Shown here piece by piece: positions 1 through 5,723 of a stretch of 5,723 nucleotides of DNA. The stretch lies in assembly GCA_031361295.1 (NCBI GenBank), contig JANMCN010000290.1, positions 1 through 5,723 on the forward strand. The letters are read 5' to 3'. Source of the DNA: JALZOC01 sp031361295 (GTDB lineage Bacteria > Acidobacteriota > Vicinamibacteria > Vicinamibacterales > 2-12-FULL-66-21). The notes under the pieces are model-generated. The model saw only the letters and a list, made by a program, of their open reading frames with translations, was not told where the DNA came from and did not search any database. How positions within the stretch are numbered: position 1 is the stretch's first letter; each line of letters opens with the position of its first letter. The position numbers and the translations under genes are program-made.

Positions 1-118
1 CACCGCGGGAGACTTCCGGGTCGAGTTCCGCCTCAAGCAGAAGAACAAGGTCGTCGCCAAGGCGTCGACGGACGTGAAGGTCCGCCCCGGTATCCGGGAC
101 CCGAGCGAGATCCGCTGA
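1..118 (+). CDS. C-terminal end of an unidentified protein (5' end outside window)
   Basis: Frame 2 is open from the window edge to a TGA stop at 116-118 and gives 38 residues beginning TAGDFRVEF and ending DPSEIR. Nearly every codon ends in G or C (36 of 38), as expected for a real gene in this GC-rich genome. The tail has alternating hydrophobic and charged residues (FRVEFRL, KVVAKAS, DVKVRPG), which suggests beta strands such as the last strands of an Ig-like or other beta-sandwich domain. That is only a guess from the pattern. I do not recognise the family from so short a piece. The gene runs toward the minus-strand genes and stops 16 bp before the JAMM gene's stop, so the two are convergent and not in one operon. 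Confidence 0.6.
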   Translation, partial: TAGDFRVEFRLKQKNKVVAKASTDVKVRPGIRDPSEIR

Positions 119-134
119 GTCGCGCCGAGACCCG

Positions 135-560
135 TCACGGAACCTCGACGAGCGTCGCCGGGACGAACTGCGCCGCGCGGAGACGGTACGCGCGCACATC
201 CGGGGCGCGCTCGTCCGCGAGCGACACAATCAGGTAGACGAATTCATCGTACTGCGCCTCGCGCACGTCCACCCGCGAGGGCACGGCGGGTGAACGCGGG
301 TGCGAGTGGTACGCACCCACAATCGCACGCCCTTCTGCGCGCGCCCGTCTGATTGCCGCAAAATGGTCGGCCGGATCGACCAGGAACGCCGTGGCGCTCT
401 GCCGGAGGTTCACGGCCCGCACGGCCTCCTCGACCAGCGCCGGTGTGCCGAGCAGCAGGCCGCAGCACTCCAGCGGGGCGTCCTCGCGCGCGTGGGCCAC
501 CACGGCGTCACGCACGGATCGGCGCATCACGGTTTCGAAGGATGGCCCGGCCTCCCCCAC
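135..560 (-). CDS. JAMM/MPN+ metalloprotease (M67 family, Mov34/MPN/PAD-1-like)
   Basis: A 141-residue single-domain protein, about the usual size for bacterial JAB-domain proteins. The full JAMM zinc site is visible: the catalytic Glu31 in the block PLECCGLLLG, then H85-S-H87-P, seven residues, Ser95, two residues, Asp98 (H-x-H-x7-S-x2-D). H85, H87 and D98 would bind zinc and E31 would activate water, so it should be an active metalloprotease. In this family, known bacterial members cleave after C-terminal Gly-Gly tails of ubiquitin-like sulfur carriers (the Mec/CysO pair of mycobacteria), or act as free isopeptidases. No such partner is in the window. It has no signal peptide or membrane segment, so it is likely cytosolic. 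The GTG start at 560 lies 4 nt after the thiolase stop, which suggests translational coupling. No clear ribosome site is seen, and the ATG at 525-527 (residue 12) fits the common family start equally well. The substrate is unknown. Confidence 0.9.
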   Translation of the reverse strand: MGEAGPSFETVMRRSVRDAVVAHAREDAPLECCGLLLGTPALVEEAVRAVNLRQSATAFLVDPADHFAAIRRARAEGRAIVGAYHSHPRSPAVPSRVDVREAQYDEFVYLIVSLADERAPDVRAYRLRAAQFVPATLVEVP

Positions 561-564
561 GCCG

Positions 565-1755
565 TCAGGCCTCGACGATCATGGCCGTCCCCATCCCGCC
601 GCCGATGCAGAGCGTGGCCGCCCCGCGCCCGCCGCCCCGCGCCTGCAGCGTATGCACCAGCGTCGTCAGGATCCGGGCGCCGCTGGCACCGATCGGATGC
701 CCGAGCGCGATCGCGCCGCCGTGGACGTTGACCTTCGCGGGGTCGAGCCCCAGCTCGCGGATGACGGCGAGCGACTGCGACGCGAAGGCCTCGTTCAGCT
801 CGACGACGTCGAGATCGGCCACCGAAAGGCCGGCGCGTGTGAGTGCCTTCCGCACGGCGCCGACCGGGCCGATGCCCATCAGCATCGGGTCCACGCCGGT
901 CGTGCAATACGCGAGAATGCGCGCGAGGGGCGTGCGCCCGAGCGCCCGGGCCTTCTGCCCGGTGCCGATGACGAGCGCCGCCGCGCCGTCGTTGAGTCCA
1001 GACGCGTTGCCCGCGGTGACGGACCCGTCCTTCGCGAATGCCGGTTTGAGCGCGGCGAGCTTCTCCACCGTCGTGCCCGCGCGTGGATATTCGTCCCGCG
1101 TGACCGTCAGCGGAGGGCCCTTTCGCTGGGGCACGTCCACGCCGACGATCTCGCGGTCGAATGCGCCCGAGCTCACGGCGTGCGCGGCGCGACGCTGACT
1201 CTCGGCGGCGAAGGCGTCCTGGTCGGCGCGCGACACGTTGTAGCGCTGCACGATCGCTTCAGCGGTCACGCCCATGTGGCACCCGTTCATCGCGCACGTG
1301 AGCCCCTCCTGCAGCATCGAGTCGATTGCCTCGGCGTGGCCCATCCGGTAACCCCAGCGCGCGCCTTTCAGGAGAAACGGCGCCTGGCTCATCGACTCGG
1401 TGCCGCCCGCGAGCATCAGGTCGACAAATCCGGCCTTGAGCGCCTCCACCGCGTGCACGACGGCCTGCAGGCCGGATCCACATACGCGGTTGATGGTCTC
1501 GCCGGGGACCTCGACCGGCACGCCGGCCTTGAGGGCCGCCTGGCGCGCGACGTTCATCCCGGCGCCGGCCTGCAGCACGCATCCCATGATCACGTCGCCG
1601 ATTTGCGCCGCGTCAATTCCCGCGCGCGCGATCGCCTCGCGAATCACCACGGCCCCGAGGTCGACGGCGGACAGGTCCTTGAACACCCCGCCAAAAGATC
1701 CGATCGGAGTCCGGCAGGCACTGAGAACAACGGCATCGTCCACGGCGTACTCCAT
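565..1755 (-). CDS. Acetyl-CoA acetyltransferase (thiolase II, EC 2.3.1.9)
   Basis: A 396-residue thiolase, the standard length for the biosynthetic/degradative acetoacetyl-CoA thiolases (AtoB/PhaA type). It catalyses reversible cleavage of acetoacetyl-CoA to two acetyl-CoA. All catalytic residues are visible (numbering from the ATG): Cys92 in NRVCGSGLQ is the acyl-accepting nucleophile, NEAF at 321-324 shapes the oxyanion hole, His353 in GGAIALGHPIGASG activates Cys92, and Cys383 in LCIGGGMG is the acid/base. The N-terminal motif VVLSACRTPIGSFGG is typical. I chose the ATG at 1753-1755. An in-frame TTG at 1762-1764 would add three residues, and neither has a good ribosome site. The gene follows acetoacetyl-CoA synthetase by 61 bp and precedes the JAMM gene by 4 nt. 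With AacS it would turn free acetoacetate into acetyl-CoA for central metabolism. The family is certain; the exact chain-length preference is inferred from the neighbour and sequence type. Confidence 0.96.
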   Translation of the reverse strand: MEYAVDDAVVLSACRTPIGSFGGVFKDLSAVDLGAVVIREAIARAGIDAAQIGDVIMGCVLQAGAGMNVARQAALKAGVPVEVPGETINRVCGSGLQAVVHAVEALKAGFVDLMLAGGTESMSQAPFLLKGARWGYRMGHAEAIDSMLQEGLTCAMNGCHMGVTAEAIVQRYNVSRADQDAFAAESQRRAAHAVSSGAFDREIVGVDVPQRKGPPLTVTRDEYPRAGTTVEKLAALKPAFAKDGSVTAGNASGLNDGAAALVIGTGQKARALGRTPLARILAYCTTGVDPMLMGIGPVGAVRKALTRAGLSVADLDVVELNEAFASQSLAVIRELGLDPAKVNVHGGAIALGHPIGASGARILTTLVHTLQARGGGRGAATLCIGGGMGTAMIVEA

Positions 1756-1759
1756 AGGA

Positions 1760-1789
1760 TTCAAAGCCCAAGACGAAATTTCAAAGCCC
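1760..1789. repeat. 10-bp direct repeat TTCAAAGCCC upstream of the thiolase gene
   Basis: Exact copies lie at 1760-1769 and 1780-1789, with a 20-bp start-to-start distance, in the 61-bp gap between aacS and the thiolase gene. The near copy begins five bases upstream of the thiolase ATG. Two turns of the helix between copies would suit a protein binding site, but its place inside a probable operon and its small size leave chance duplication open. Confidence 0.4.
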
Positions 1790-1816
1790 GCTCACTTCCT
1801 GGTGGCCGGGGGGCGG

Positions 1817-3766
1817 TTACGACTGCAGCTCCGCGCGGTCTCGATACTGCGCGAGTGCCTCCGGGTTCGCAAGCGCGTCGAGGTTGCGCACGTCCCGTCC
1901 GTGGACCACGTCGCGGACGGCGAGCTCGACGATCTTGCCGCTCCTGGTGCGCGGGATCTCCGACACCCGCACGATGCGCGCGGGGACGTGCCGCGGAGTG
2001 GCGTTGGCGCGAATCCGGCTCCGGATACGGCTCTCGAGCTCCGGCGTCAACGGGCATTCATCCCGAAGCCGCACGAACAGGACGATGCGTTCGTCGCGAT
2101 CCCACTGCTGGCCGATGACGAGACTCTCCACGACCTCGTCCATCTGTTCCACCTGGCGGTAGATCTCGGCCGTCCCGATGCGCACCCCGCCCGGGTTGAG
2201 CACGGCGTCAGACCGGCCGTAGATGATCACGCCCCCGTGATCGGTGAGCTCGACGTAATCGCCGTGGTGCCAGACGCCGGGGTACCGTTCGAAGTAGGCC
2301 GCGCGGTATTTCACGTCGTCGGGATCATTCCAGAATCCGAGCGGCATGGACGGGAACGGCCCCGTGCACACGAGCTCGCCTTTCGTCCCCACAACGGACC
2401 GGCCCTGTTCGTCAAAGACGTCCACTTTCATGCCGAGGCCGCGCGCCTGGATCTCTCCGCGCCAGACCGGACTGATGGGATTTCCGAGGACGAAGCAGCT
2501 GACGATGTCGGTTCCGCCCGAGATGGACGCGAGGTGCACGTCGCGTTTGACGTGGTCGTACACGAAGTCGAAGCTCTCCGGCGCGAGAGGTGACCCGGTG
2601 GACGTCAGGGTGCGCACGGTGTCGAGCCGGTGGGTCTCCCTCGGCGACAGTCCGGCCTTCGCGACCGAGTCGATGAACCTGGCTGACGTCCCGAAGAGCG
2701 TCATGCCGGTTTCGTCGGCGAAGTCGAAGAGGACATTGCCGTCCGGATGGACCGGCGCGCCGTCGTACAGCAGCAGCGTCGCCTCGGACGCGAGCGCGGA
2801 GACGAGCCAGTTCCACATCATCCAGCCGCACGTCGTGAAGTAGAACACGCGGTCACCTGGCTGGATGTCGCAGTGGAGCTGGTGCTCCTTGAGATGCTGG
2901 ATGAGCGTTCCCCCGGCGCCGTGCACGATGCACTTGGGAACGCCCGTGGTTCCGGACGAGTACAGGATGTACAACGGATGGTCGAAGGGAAGAGAGGCGA
3001 ACTCGAAATCCGGAGGGTCCTCCTGCCCGAGGAAGTCTCCCCACGCGACGCCGTTCGGAAGATCGTCCAGCTCCGGCGCGGGGTCGACGTAGGGCACGAT
3101 GACTGTCCGCTCCACCGACGGCAGGCGGCCGACCAGTGCGGCGACACGCGGAAGCACGGGATGGATCTTTCCCGCATAGCGATAGGCGTCAGGCGCGACG
3201 AGCACTCGCGGTGCGATCTGCCCGAAGCGATCCAGCACGCCCTGGACCCCGAAGTCAGGCGAGCACGATGACCAGACCGCGCCGACGGCCGCGGCGCCGA
3301 GCGCGGCTACGATGGTTTCCGGCAGGTTCGGCATGTAGCCCGCGACGCGATCGCCAGGCGCAATACCCGCGCCCCGCAGCGCTGCCGCGAACCGCGTGAC
3401 CTCTGACCGGAGTTGCGCATGACTCATCGTCCTGCGCTGCCGTCCTTCCCCGCCGAATATCAGCGCCGGCGTTTCACCGCGGCGCCGGAGGAGGTTGGCG
3501 GCAAAATTGAGCCGCGCATCGGGAAAGAATCTGGCTCCGGGCATCCGGTCGAGGTCGATGACGACCCTCTCGCCCATCGCGCCATGGATGCCACAGAACG
3601 TCCAGACCGCGCGCCAGAAGTCCGCCGGCCGTTGTATGGAGAAGTCGTACAGGGCCGGGTAGTCGGGAAGATCGAGGTGATACGTCGCCTCGAGATCCCG
3701 CATGAAGGCCGTGACTCTGGCGCGGGCGATGCGTTCGGCCGACGGAGTCCAAAGCGGGGACGACAC
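1817..3766 (-). CDS. aacS: Acetoacetyl-CoA synthetase (acetoacetate-CoA ligase, EC 6.2.1.16)
   Basis: A 649-residue adenylate-forming enzyme of the ANL family, matching the roughly 650-residue length of AacS. It uses ATP to activate acetoacetate as the acyl-AMP, then transfers it to CoA. Numbered from the GTG at 3764-3766, it shows an acetyl-CoA-synthetase-type N-terminal region, the ATP P-loop YSSGTTGVPK (269-278), the AacS-typical GWMMWNWLVS block (about 314-323), SISGGTDI (414-421), the ribose-binding Asp of HHGDYVEL (Asp503), the hinge block YGRSDAVLNPGG (516-527) and the adenylation lysine Lys611 in PRTRSGK. The C-terminus (LDALANPEAL) is also AacS-like. A longer reading from a GTG at 3851-3853 adds 29 poorly conserved residues. 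I prefer 3766 because SPLWTPSAERIARA is the usual family N-terminus and because a TATAAT box lies six bases upstream. The thiolase follows and would consume the product. The acetoacetate could come from ketone body, polyhydroxybutyrate or leucine breakdown; the window does not say which. Confidence 0.95.
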   Translation of the reverse strand: MSSPLWTPSAERIARARVTAFMRDLEATYHLDLPDYPALYDFSIQRPADFWRAVWTFCGIHGAMGERVVIDLDRMPGARFFPDARLNFAANLLRRRGETPALIFGGEGRQRRTMSHAQLRSEVTRFAAALRGAGIAPGDRVAGYMPNLPETIVAALGAAAVGAVWSSCSPDFGVQGVLDRFGQIAPRVLVAPDAYRYAGKIHPVLPRVAALVGRLPSVERTVIVPYVDPAPELDDLPNGVAWGDFLGQEDPPDFEFASLPFDHPLYILYSSGTTGVPKCIVHGAGGTLIQHLKEHQLHCDIQPGDRVFYFTTCGWMMWNWLVSALASEATLLLYDGAPVHPDGNVLFDFADETGMTLFGTSARFIDSVAKAGLSPRETHRLDTVRTLTSTGSPLAPESFDFVYDHVKRDVHLASISGGTDIVSCFVLGNPISPVWRGEIQARGLGMKVDVFDEQGRSVVGTKGELVCTGPFPSMPLGFWNDPDDVKYRAAYFERYPGVWHHGDYVELTDHGGVIIYGRSDAVLNPGGVRIGTAEIYRQVEQMDEVVESLVIGQQWDRDERIVLFVRLRDECPLTPELESRIRSRIRANATPRHVPARIVRVSEIPRTRSGKIVELAVRDVVHGRDVRNLDALANPEALAQYRDRAELQS

Positions 3767-3772
3767 GTTCGA

Positions 3773-3778
3773 ATTATA
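3773..3778 (-). promoter_or_regulatory. Perfect -10 box (TATAAT) placed for a leaderless aacS transcript
   Basis: On the minus strand the sequence reads GATATAAT-TCGAAC-GTG, where GTG (3766-3764) is the preferred aacS start. A -10 hexamer ending six bases before the start codon puts the predicted transcription start at or within a base or two of the G of GTG, so the mRNA would have no leader. The short AT-rich patch stands out in GC-rich surroundings. No -35 hexamer is seen at 16-18 bp spacing (the region is GGCGCCG), and no Shine-Dalgarno precedes the GTG. Both absences fit known leaderless promoters of the TANNNT type. That it is used is an inference. Confidence 0.55.
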
Positions 3779-3862
3779 TCGGCCGGCACGGATCACGGCG
3801 CCAGACAGGCGACGCGGAAGGATCGGGGCCGAGTTGGAGCCCCGTACCGGCACGCGTGAGAT

Positions 3863-3880
3863 GATCCGCCATGGCGGTTC
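3863..3880. repeat. Near-perfect palindrome at the tyrA stop codon
   Basis: The core CCGCCATGGCGG (3866-3877) is a perfect 12-bp palindrome. With one T/T mismatch it extends to 18 bp (GA...TC outside). It overlaps the tyrA stop codon (3879-3881) and lies about 100 bp upstream of the putative aacS promoter. As RNA it could fold to a short GC stem with a CATG loop, but no U-run follows, so it is not a standard intrinsic terminator. It could be a weak Rho-independent pause, an operator, or chance in GC-rich DNA. Confidence 0.35.
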
Positions 3881-4781
3881 AGGAAGGTTCTGCCGCCCGC
3901 TCGAGCACGCGCTTCCACTCGGCGGCTGAATCGAAGGTGTGGTCGAGCGCCTCGGGCGGGCTGTTCGGCGCCGGCTTCATGCGCAGCAGGATGGCCACGA
4001 GCTCATCGATCGCACGCGCGATGTGGTCCTGGTTGGAGGCCGCGATGTCGCGCCAGATATCCGCCGGGCTCGAGGCGAGGCGAGTCGTGTCGCGCAGCCC
4101 GCGGCCCGCGAGCGCGAGCCCGTCCGCCCCCACATGCTCCCCCACGACGTGCATCAGCGCGCTGGCGGCCAGCTGAGGCAGGTGGCTGAGGTACGCGACG
4201 AGCGAGTCGTGCGCATCGGGTGGCATCATCCGCACGCGCGCGCCGACGGCGTCGATCAGCACCGTCAGGCGCGTCGCCGCCGCCTGCGCGGCGTCACTGG
4301 CGGGCGTCAGAATCCACGGCCGCCCCTGGAACAGGTCGTCCCGCGCCGCCTGGAGGCCGCCGATCGCGGCGCCGGCGAGGGGATGTCCGCCGACGAACTG
4401 CAGCCGCGGAGGCAGGGTGCGCGCGGCAATGACGATGTCGCGCTTGGTGCTGCCGACGTCGGTGACGACGGCGTCACCCGGAATGTCGTCCGCGAGGCGG
4501 GCCAGGAGGCTGATGTTGGCCAGCACGGGCGCGGCGAGCACAACCAGGTCCGCCTCGGCGGCCAGGACCGGATCATCTCCGCCGACGTCGGCCGCATGCA
4601 TGCGCATGGCGGTCTCGATCACGTCGCGCCGGTCCACCGCGATGAGCAGCACCGAGGGCCACAATCGCCGGACCGCGAGCGCGAGCGACGCGCCGATCAG
4701 GCCGAAGCCAATGATGGCGATGCGGCCAAACGGGGGCGGTGTGGCGTCCGCCGGATGCGCCATCGGCAGCAGCTTGGACAA
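3879..4781 (-). CDS. tyrA: Prephenate dehydrogenase (EC 1.3.1.12)
   Basis: A 300-residue protein that oxidatively decarboxylates prephenate to 4-hydroxyphenylpyruvate, the committed step to tyrosine. The N-terminal Rossmann fold has GFGLIGAS (25-32) as the dinucleotide loop and an acidic Asp50 at the end of the second strand (IAVDRRD), which favours NAD over NADP. Next come TDVGSTK (107-113) and GGHPLAGAA (131-139), with His133 the likely catalytic histidine of the family. Then comes the helical C-terminal domain with HDSLVAYLSHLPQ (191-203) and GLRDTTRLASSP (228-239), whose arginines probably bind the prephenate carboxylates. There is no chorismate mutase or ACT domain, so this is a monofunctional enzyme with no visible tyrosine-sensing domain. 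The cytosolic protein follows the DAHP synthase gene by 88 bp in the same direction, joining first and late steps of the pathway. The TTG start is preferred over ATG at 4761-4763 (residue 7) because a ribosome site precedes the TTG. An arogenate-using (cyclohexadienyl) variant cannot be excluded from sequence. Confidence 0.93.
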   Translation of the reverse strand: MSKLLPMAHPADATPPPFGRIAIIGFGLIGASLALAVRRLWPSVLLIAVDRRDVIETAMRMHAADVGGDDPVLAAEADLVVLAAPVLANISLLARLADDIPGDAVVTDVGSTKRDIVIAARTLPPRLQFVGGHPLAGAAIGGLQAARDDLFQGRPWILTPASDAAQAAATRLTVLIDAVGARVRMMPPDAHDSLVAYLSHLPQLAASALMHVVGEHVGADGLALAGRGLRDTTRLASSPADIWRDIAASNQDHIARAIDELVAILLRMKPAPNSPPEALDHTFDSAAEWKRVLERAAEPS

Positions 4782-4789
4782 TGGTCAGG

Positions 4790-4796
4790 CCTCTCT
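4790..4796 (-). promoter_or_regulatory. Ribosome binding site deciding the tyrA TTG start
   Basis: On the minus strand AGAGAGG is followed by eight bases (CCTGACCA) and then TTG (4781-4779). This is the only purine-rich stretch with good spacing to any candidate tyrA start. The downstream ATG at 4763-4761 has only CTGCTGCC before it. The match to the anti-Shine-Dalgarno is moderate (GAGG core). Confidence 0.5.
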
Positions 4797-4800
4797 CGGA

Positions 4801-4834
4801 CTTCAGCTTTCAGACGCCAGCTTTCAGCTTGCTG
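4801..4834. repeat. Degenerate heptamer repeat, (CTTTCAG)n type
   Basis: Read on the plus strand in steps of seven from 4807, the units are CTTTCAG, ACGCCAG, CTTTCAG and CTTGCTG, preceded by a six-base CTTCAG at 4801-4806. Two exact 10-bp copies of CAGCTTTCAG lie 14 bp (two units) apart at 4804-4813 and 4818-4827. The array fills the middle of the 88-bp aroF-tyrA gap. It resembles heptamer arrays that I recall from intergenic DNA of Acidobacteriota-like genomes, but that comparison is from memory. Confidence 0.5.
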
Positions 4835-4869
4835 CCAGCCGAGGTCTGAACGACAGCTGATCGCGGCGT

Positions 4870-5723
4870 CTAGACTCCCCACCCGCGGCGCGCCATCTGT
4901 TCGAGGCAGATGCTCCGCCCGATGGCGGGTGCGATGATCCGGAGCTCGGCCATCAAGCGGTCGAACTGCGCGGGGAACAGCGACTGTGCGCCGTCGCTCA
5001 TCGCATGGTCCGGGTCGTGGTGCACTTCGATCAGCAGGCCGTCGGCTCCGGCGGCGACCGCGGCGCGCGCCCTCGGGGCGACCTTGTCGCGCAGACCCGT
5101 GCCGTGGCTTGGATCCACCAGGATCGGCAGGTGGCTCAGTTTGCGGACGACCGGAATGGCGGAGATGTCGAGCGTGTTGCGCGTGTAACTCTCGAACGTG
5201 CGGATGCCGCGTTCGCACAGCATCACGTCCATGTTGCCGCCGGCCAGGATGTATTCCGCCGACAGGAGCCACTCCTCGATCGTGGCCGAGATGCCGCGTT
5301 TGAGCAGCACGGGCGTTCTGGCGTGGCCGAGCTCGCGGAGCAGCGTGTAATTCTGCATGTTCCGCGCCCCGACCTGCAGGATGTCGGAGTACTTGACCAT
5401 CATCTCGATCTGGCTGAGGTCCATGACTTCCGAGACGAGCTTGAGATGGTGGCGATCGGCGGCGCCGCGCAGCATCCGCAGCCCTTCTTCGCCGAGCCCC
5501 TGGAAGCTGTAGGGCGAGCTCCGCGGCTTGAACGCCCCCCCGCGCAGGATCTTCGCGCCGGCCCGTTTCACCGCGGCGGCCGCCGCCTCGACCTGCGGTT
5601 CGTTCTCCGCCGAGCAGGGGCCGGCCATGACGATGACCTCGTCGCCGCCGATTCGCACGTCGCCGACGGTGACGATCGTTCCTTCCGGCTTGAACGTCTT
5701 GCTCGCGAGCTTGTACGGCTCGG
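4870..5723 (-). CDS. aroF: 3-deoxy-7-phosphoheptulonate (DAHP) synthase, type I-beta, N-terminus outside window
   Basis: The 283 visible residues run to a TAG stop at 4870-4872. The enzyme condenses phosphoenolpyruvate and erythrose 4-phosphate to DAHP, the first step of the shikimate pathway. Numbered from the first full codon (5721-5719), the metal ligands are Cys36 in MAGPCSAE, His206 in DPSHGTG, Glu232 in LLIEVHH and Asp243 in MSDGAQS. Their spacings (170, 26, 11) equal those I recall for the Thermotoga maritima enzyme (Cys102, His272, Glu298, Asp309). Substrate-binding blocks LRGGAFKPRSSPYSFQGL (59-76), QVGARNMQN (116-124) and LLKRG (139-143) are present. The visible start, EPYKLASKTFKPEGTIVTVGD, is the linker usually found after an N-terminal ferredoxin-like regulatory domain. 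About 65 residues, including that domain if present, therefore lie beyond the window edge. A GTG at 5656-5658 is internal, not the start. The domain is what normally confers inhibition by tyrosine or phenylalanine. tyrA follows. Confidence 0.95.
   Translation of the reverse strand, partial: EPYKLASKTFKPEGTIVTVGDVRIGGDEVIVMAGPCSAENEPQVEAAAAAVKRAGAKILRGGAFKPRSSPYSFQGLGEEGLRMLRGAADRHHLKLVSEVMDLSQIEMMVKYSDILQVGARNMQNYTLLRELGHARTPVLLKRGISATIEEWLLSAEYILAGGNMDVMLCERGIRTFESYTRNTLDISAIPVVRKLSHLPILVDPSHGTGLRDKVAPRARAAVAAGADGLLIEVHHDPDHAMSDGAQSLFPAQFDRLMAELRIIAPAIGRSICLEQMARRGWGV

Noticed and set aside
1756..1790. A separate promoter for the thiolase gene (TTGAAA as -35)
   Set aside because: At 17-bp spacing the -10 position reads AATCCT, matching the consensus at only three of six bases, and the start point would fall inside the gene.
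391..2118. A 575-codon open frame on the plus strand opposite the JAMM, thiolase and aacS genes
   Set aside because: It is antisense to three proteins with complete catalytic motifs, its translation is rich in Arg, Ala, His and Pro with no recognisable domain, and long antisense frames are common in GC-rich DNA.
3767..3853. A 29-residue N-terminal extension of AacS from a GTG at 3851-3853
   Set aside because: The extension does not resemble the family, would place the TATAAT box inside the coding region, and has no well-spaced ribosome site.
3783..3854. Direct repeat CCGGCACG at 3783-3790 and 3847-3854
   Set aside because: Eight GC-rich bases 64 bp apart are expected by chance in this composition.
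3939..4937. A 332-codon plus-strand open frame opposite tyrA and the end of aroF
   Set aside because: It crosses two well-identified minus-strand genes and the gap between them, and its composition is that of a shadow frame.
5656..5658. GTG as the start of the DAHP synthase
   Set aside because: The frame stays open to the window edge and the 21 residues upstream are the conserved family linker (PYKLASKTFKPEG), so the GTG is an internal Val codon.

Overview
The window is about 5.7 kb of GC-rich bacterial chromosome carrying ordinary metabolic genes. I found no phage, insertion sequence, CRISPR array, tRNA or rRNA. Five genes lie head to tail on the minus strand. The tail of one plus-strand gene converges on them at the left edge. 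The likely source is a soil-type, GC-rich Gram-negative bacterium. An Acidobacteriota-like genome (Vicinamibacteria type) is my best guess, from GC-rich codon use, a degenerate heptamer (CTTTCAG) repeat between genes and the general look of the proteins. This is a weak inference, because there is no marker gene in the window.

Read in the direction of transcription (right to left), the layout is as follows. Positions 5723-4870 hold a DAHP synthase of the AroG/KDO8P-synthase-like fold, whose N-terminus lies outside the window. After an 88-bp gap with a heptamer repeat comes prephenate dehydrogenase (4781-3879). Then comes a 112-bp gap holding a palindrome right at the tyrA stop and a perfect TATAAT box. 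Next are acetoacetyl-CoA synthetase (3766-1817), a 61-bp gap with a 10-bp direct repeat, acetyl-CoA acetyltransferase (1755-565), and, 4 nt later, a small JAMM/MPN+ metalloprotease (560-135). A plus-strand gene of unknown function ends at 118, only 16 bp from the JAMM stop.

Functionally there are two modules. The first is aromatic amino acid biosynthesis: the entry step of the shikimate pathway and the tyrosine-branch dehydrogenase. The second is acetoacetate use: AacS activates acetoacetate to acetoacetyl-CoA, and the thiolase cleaves it to two acetyl-CoA (or runs the reverse condensation). The TATAAT box sits exactly six bases before a GTG codon that matches the family start of AacS. This suggests that the second module has its own promoter making a leaderless mRNA. 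The JAMM protease, placed as the last gene of that unit, is the least explained member.

Nothing here looks like a previously undescribed system. The observations most worth a second look are the leaderless-type promoter, the JAMM gene in an acetoacetate operon, and the short repeats between genes.
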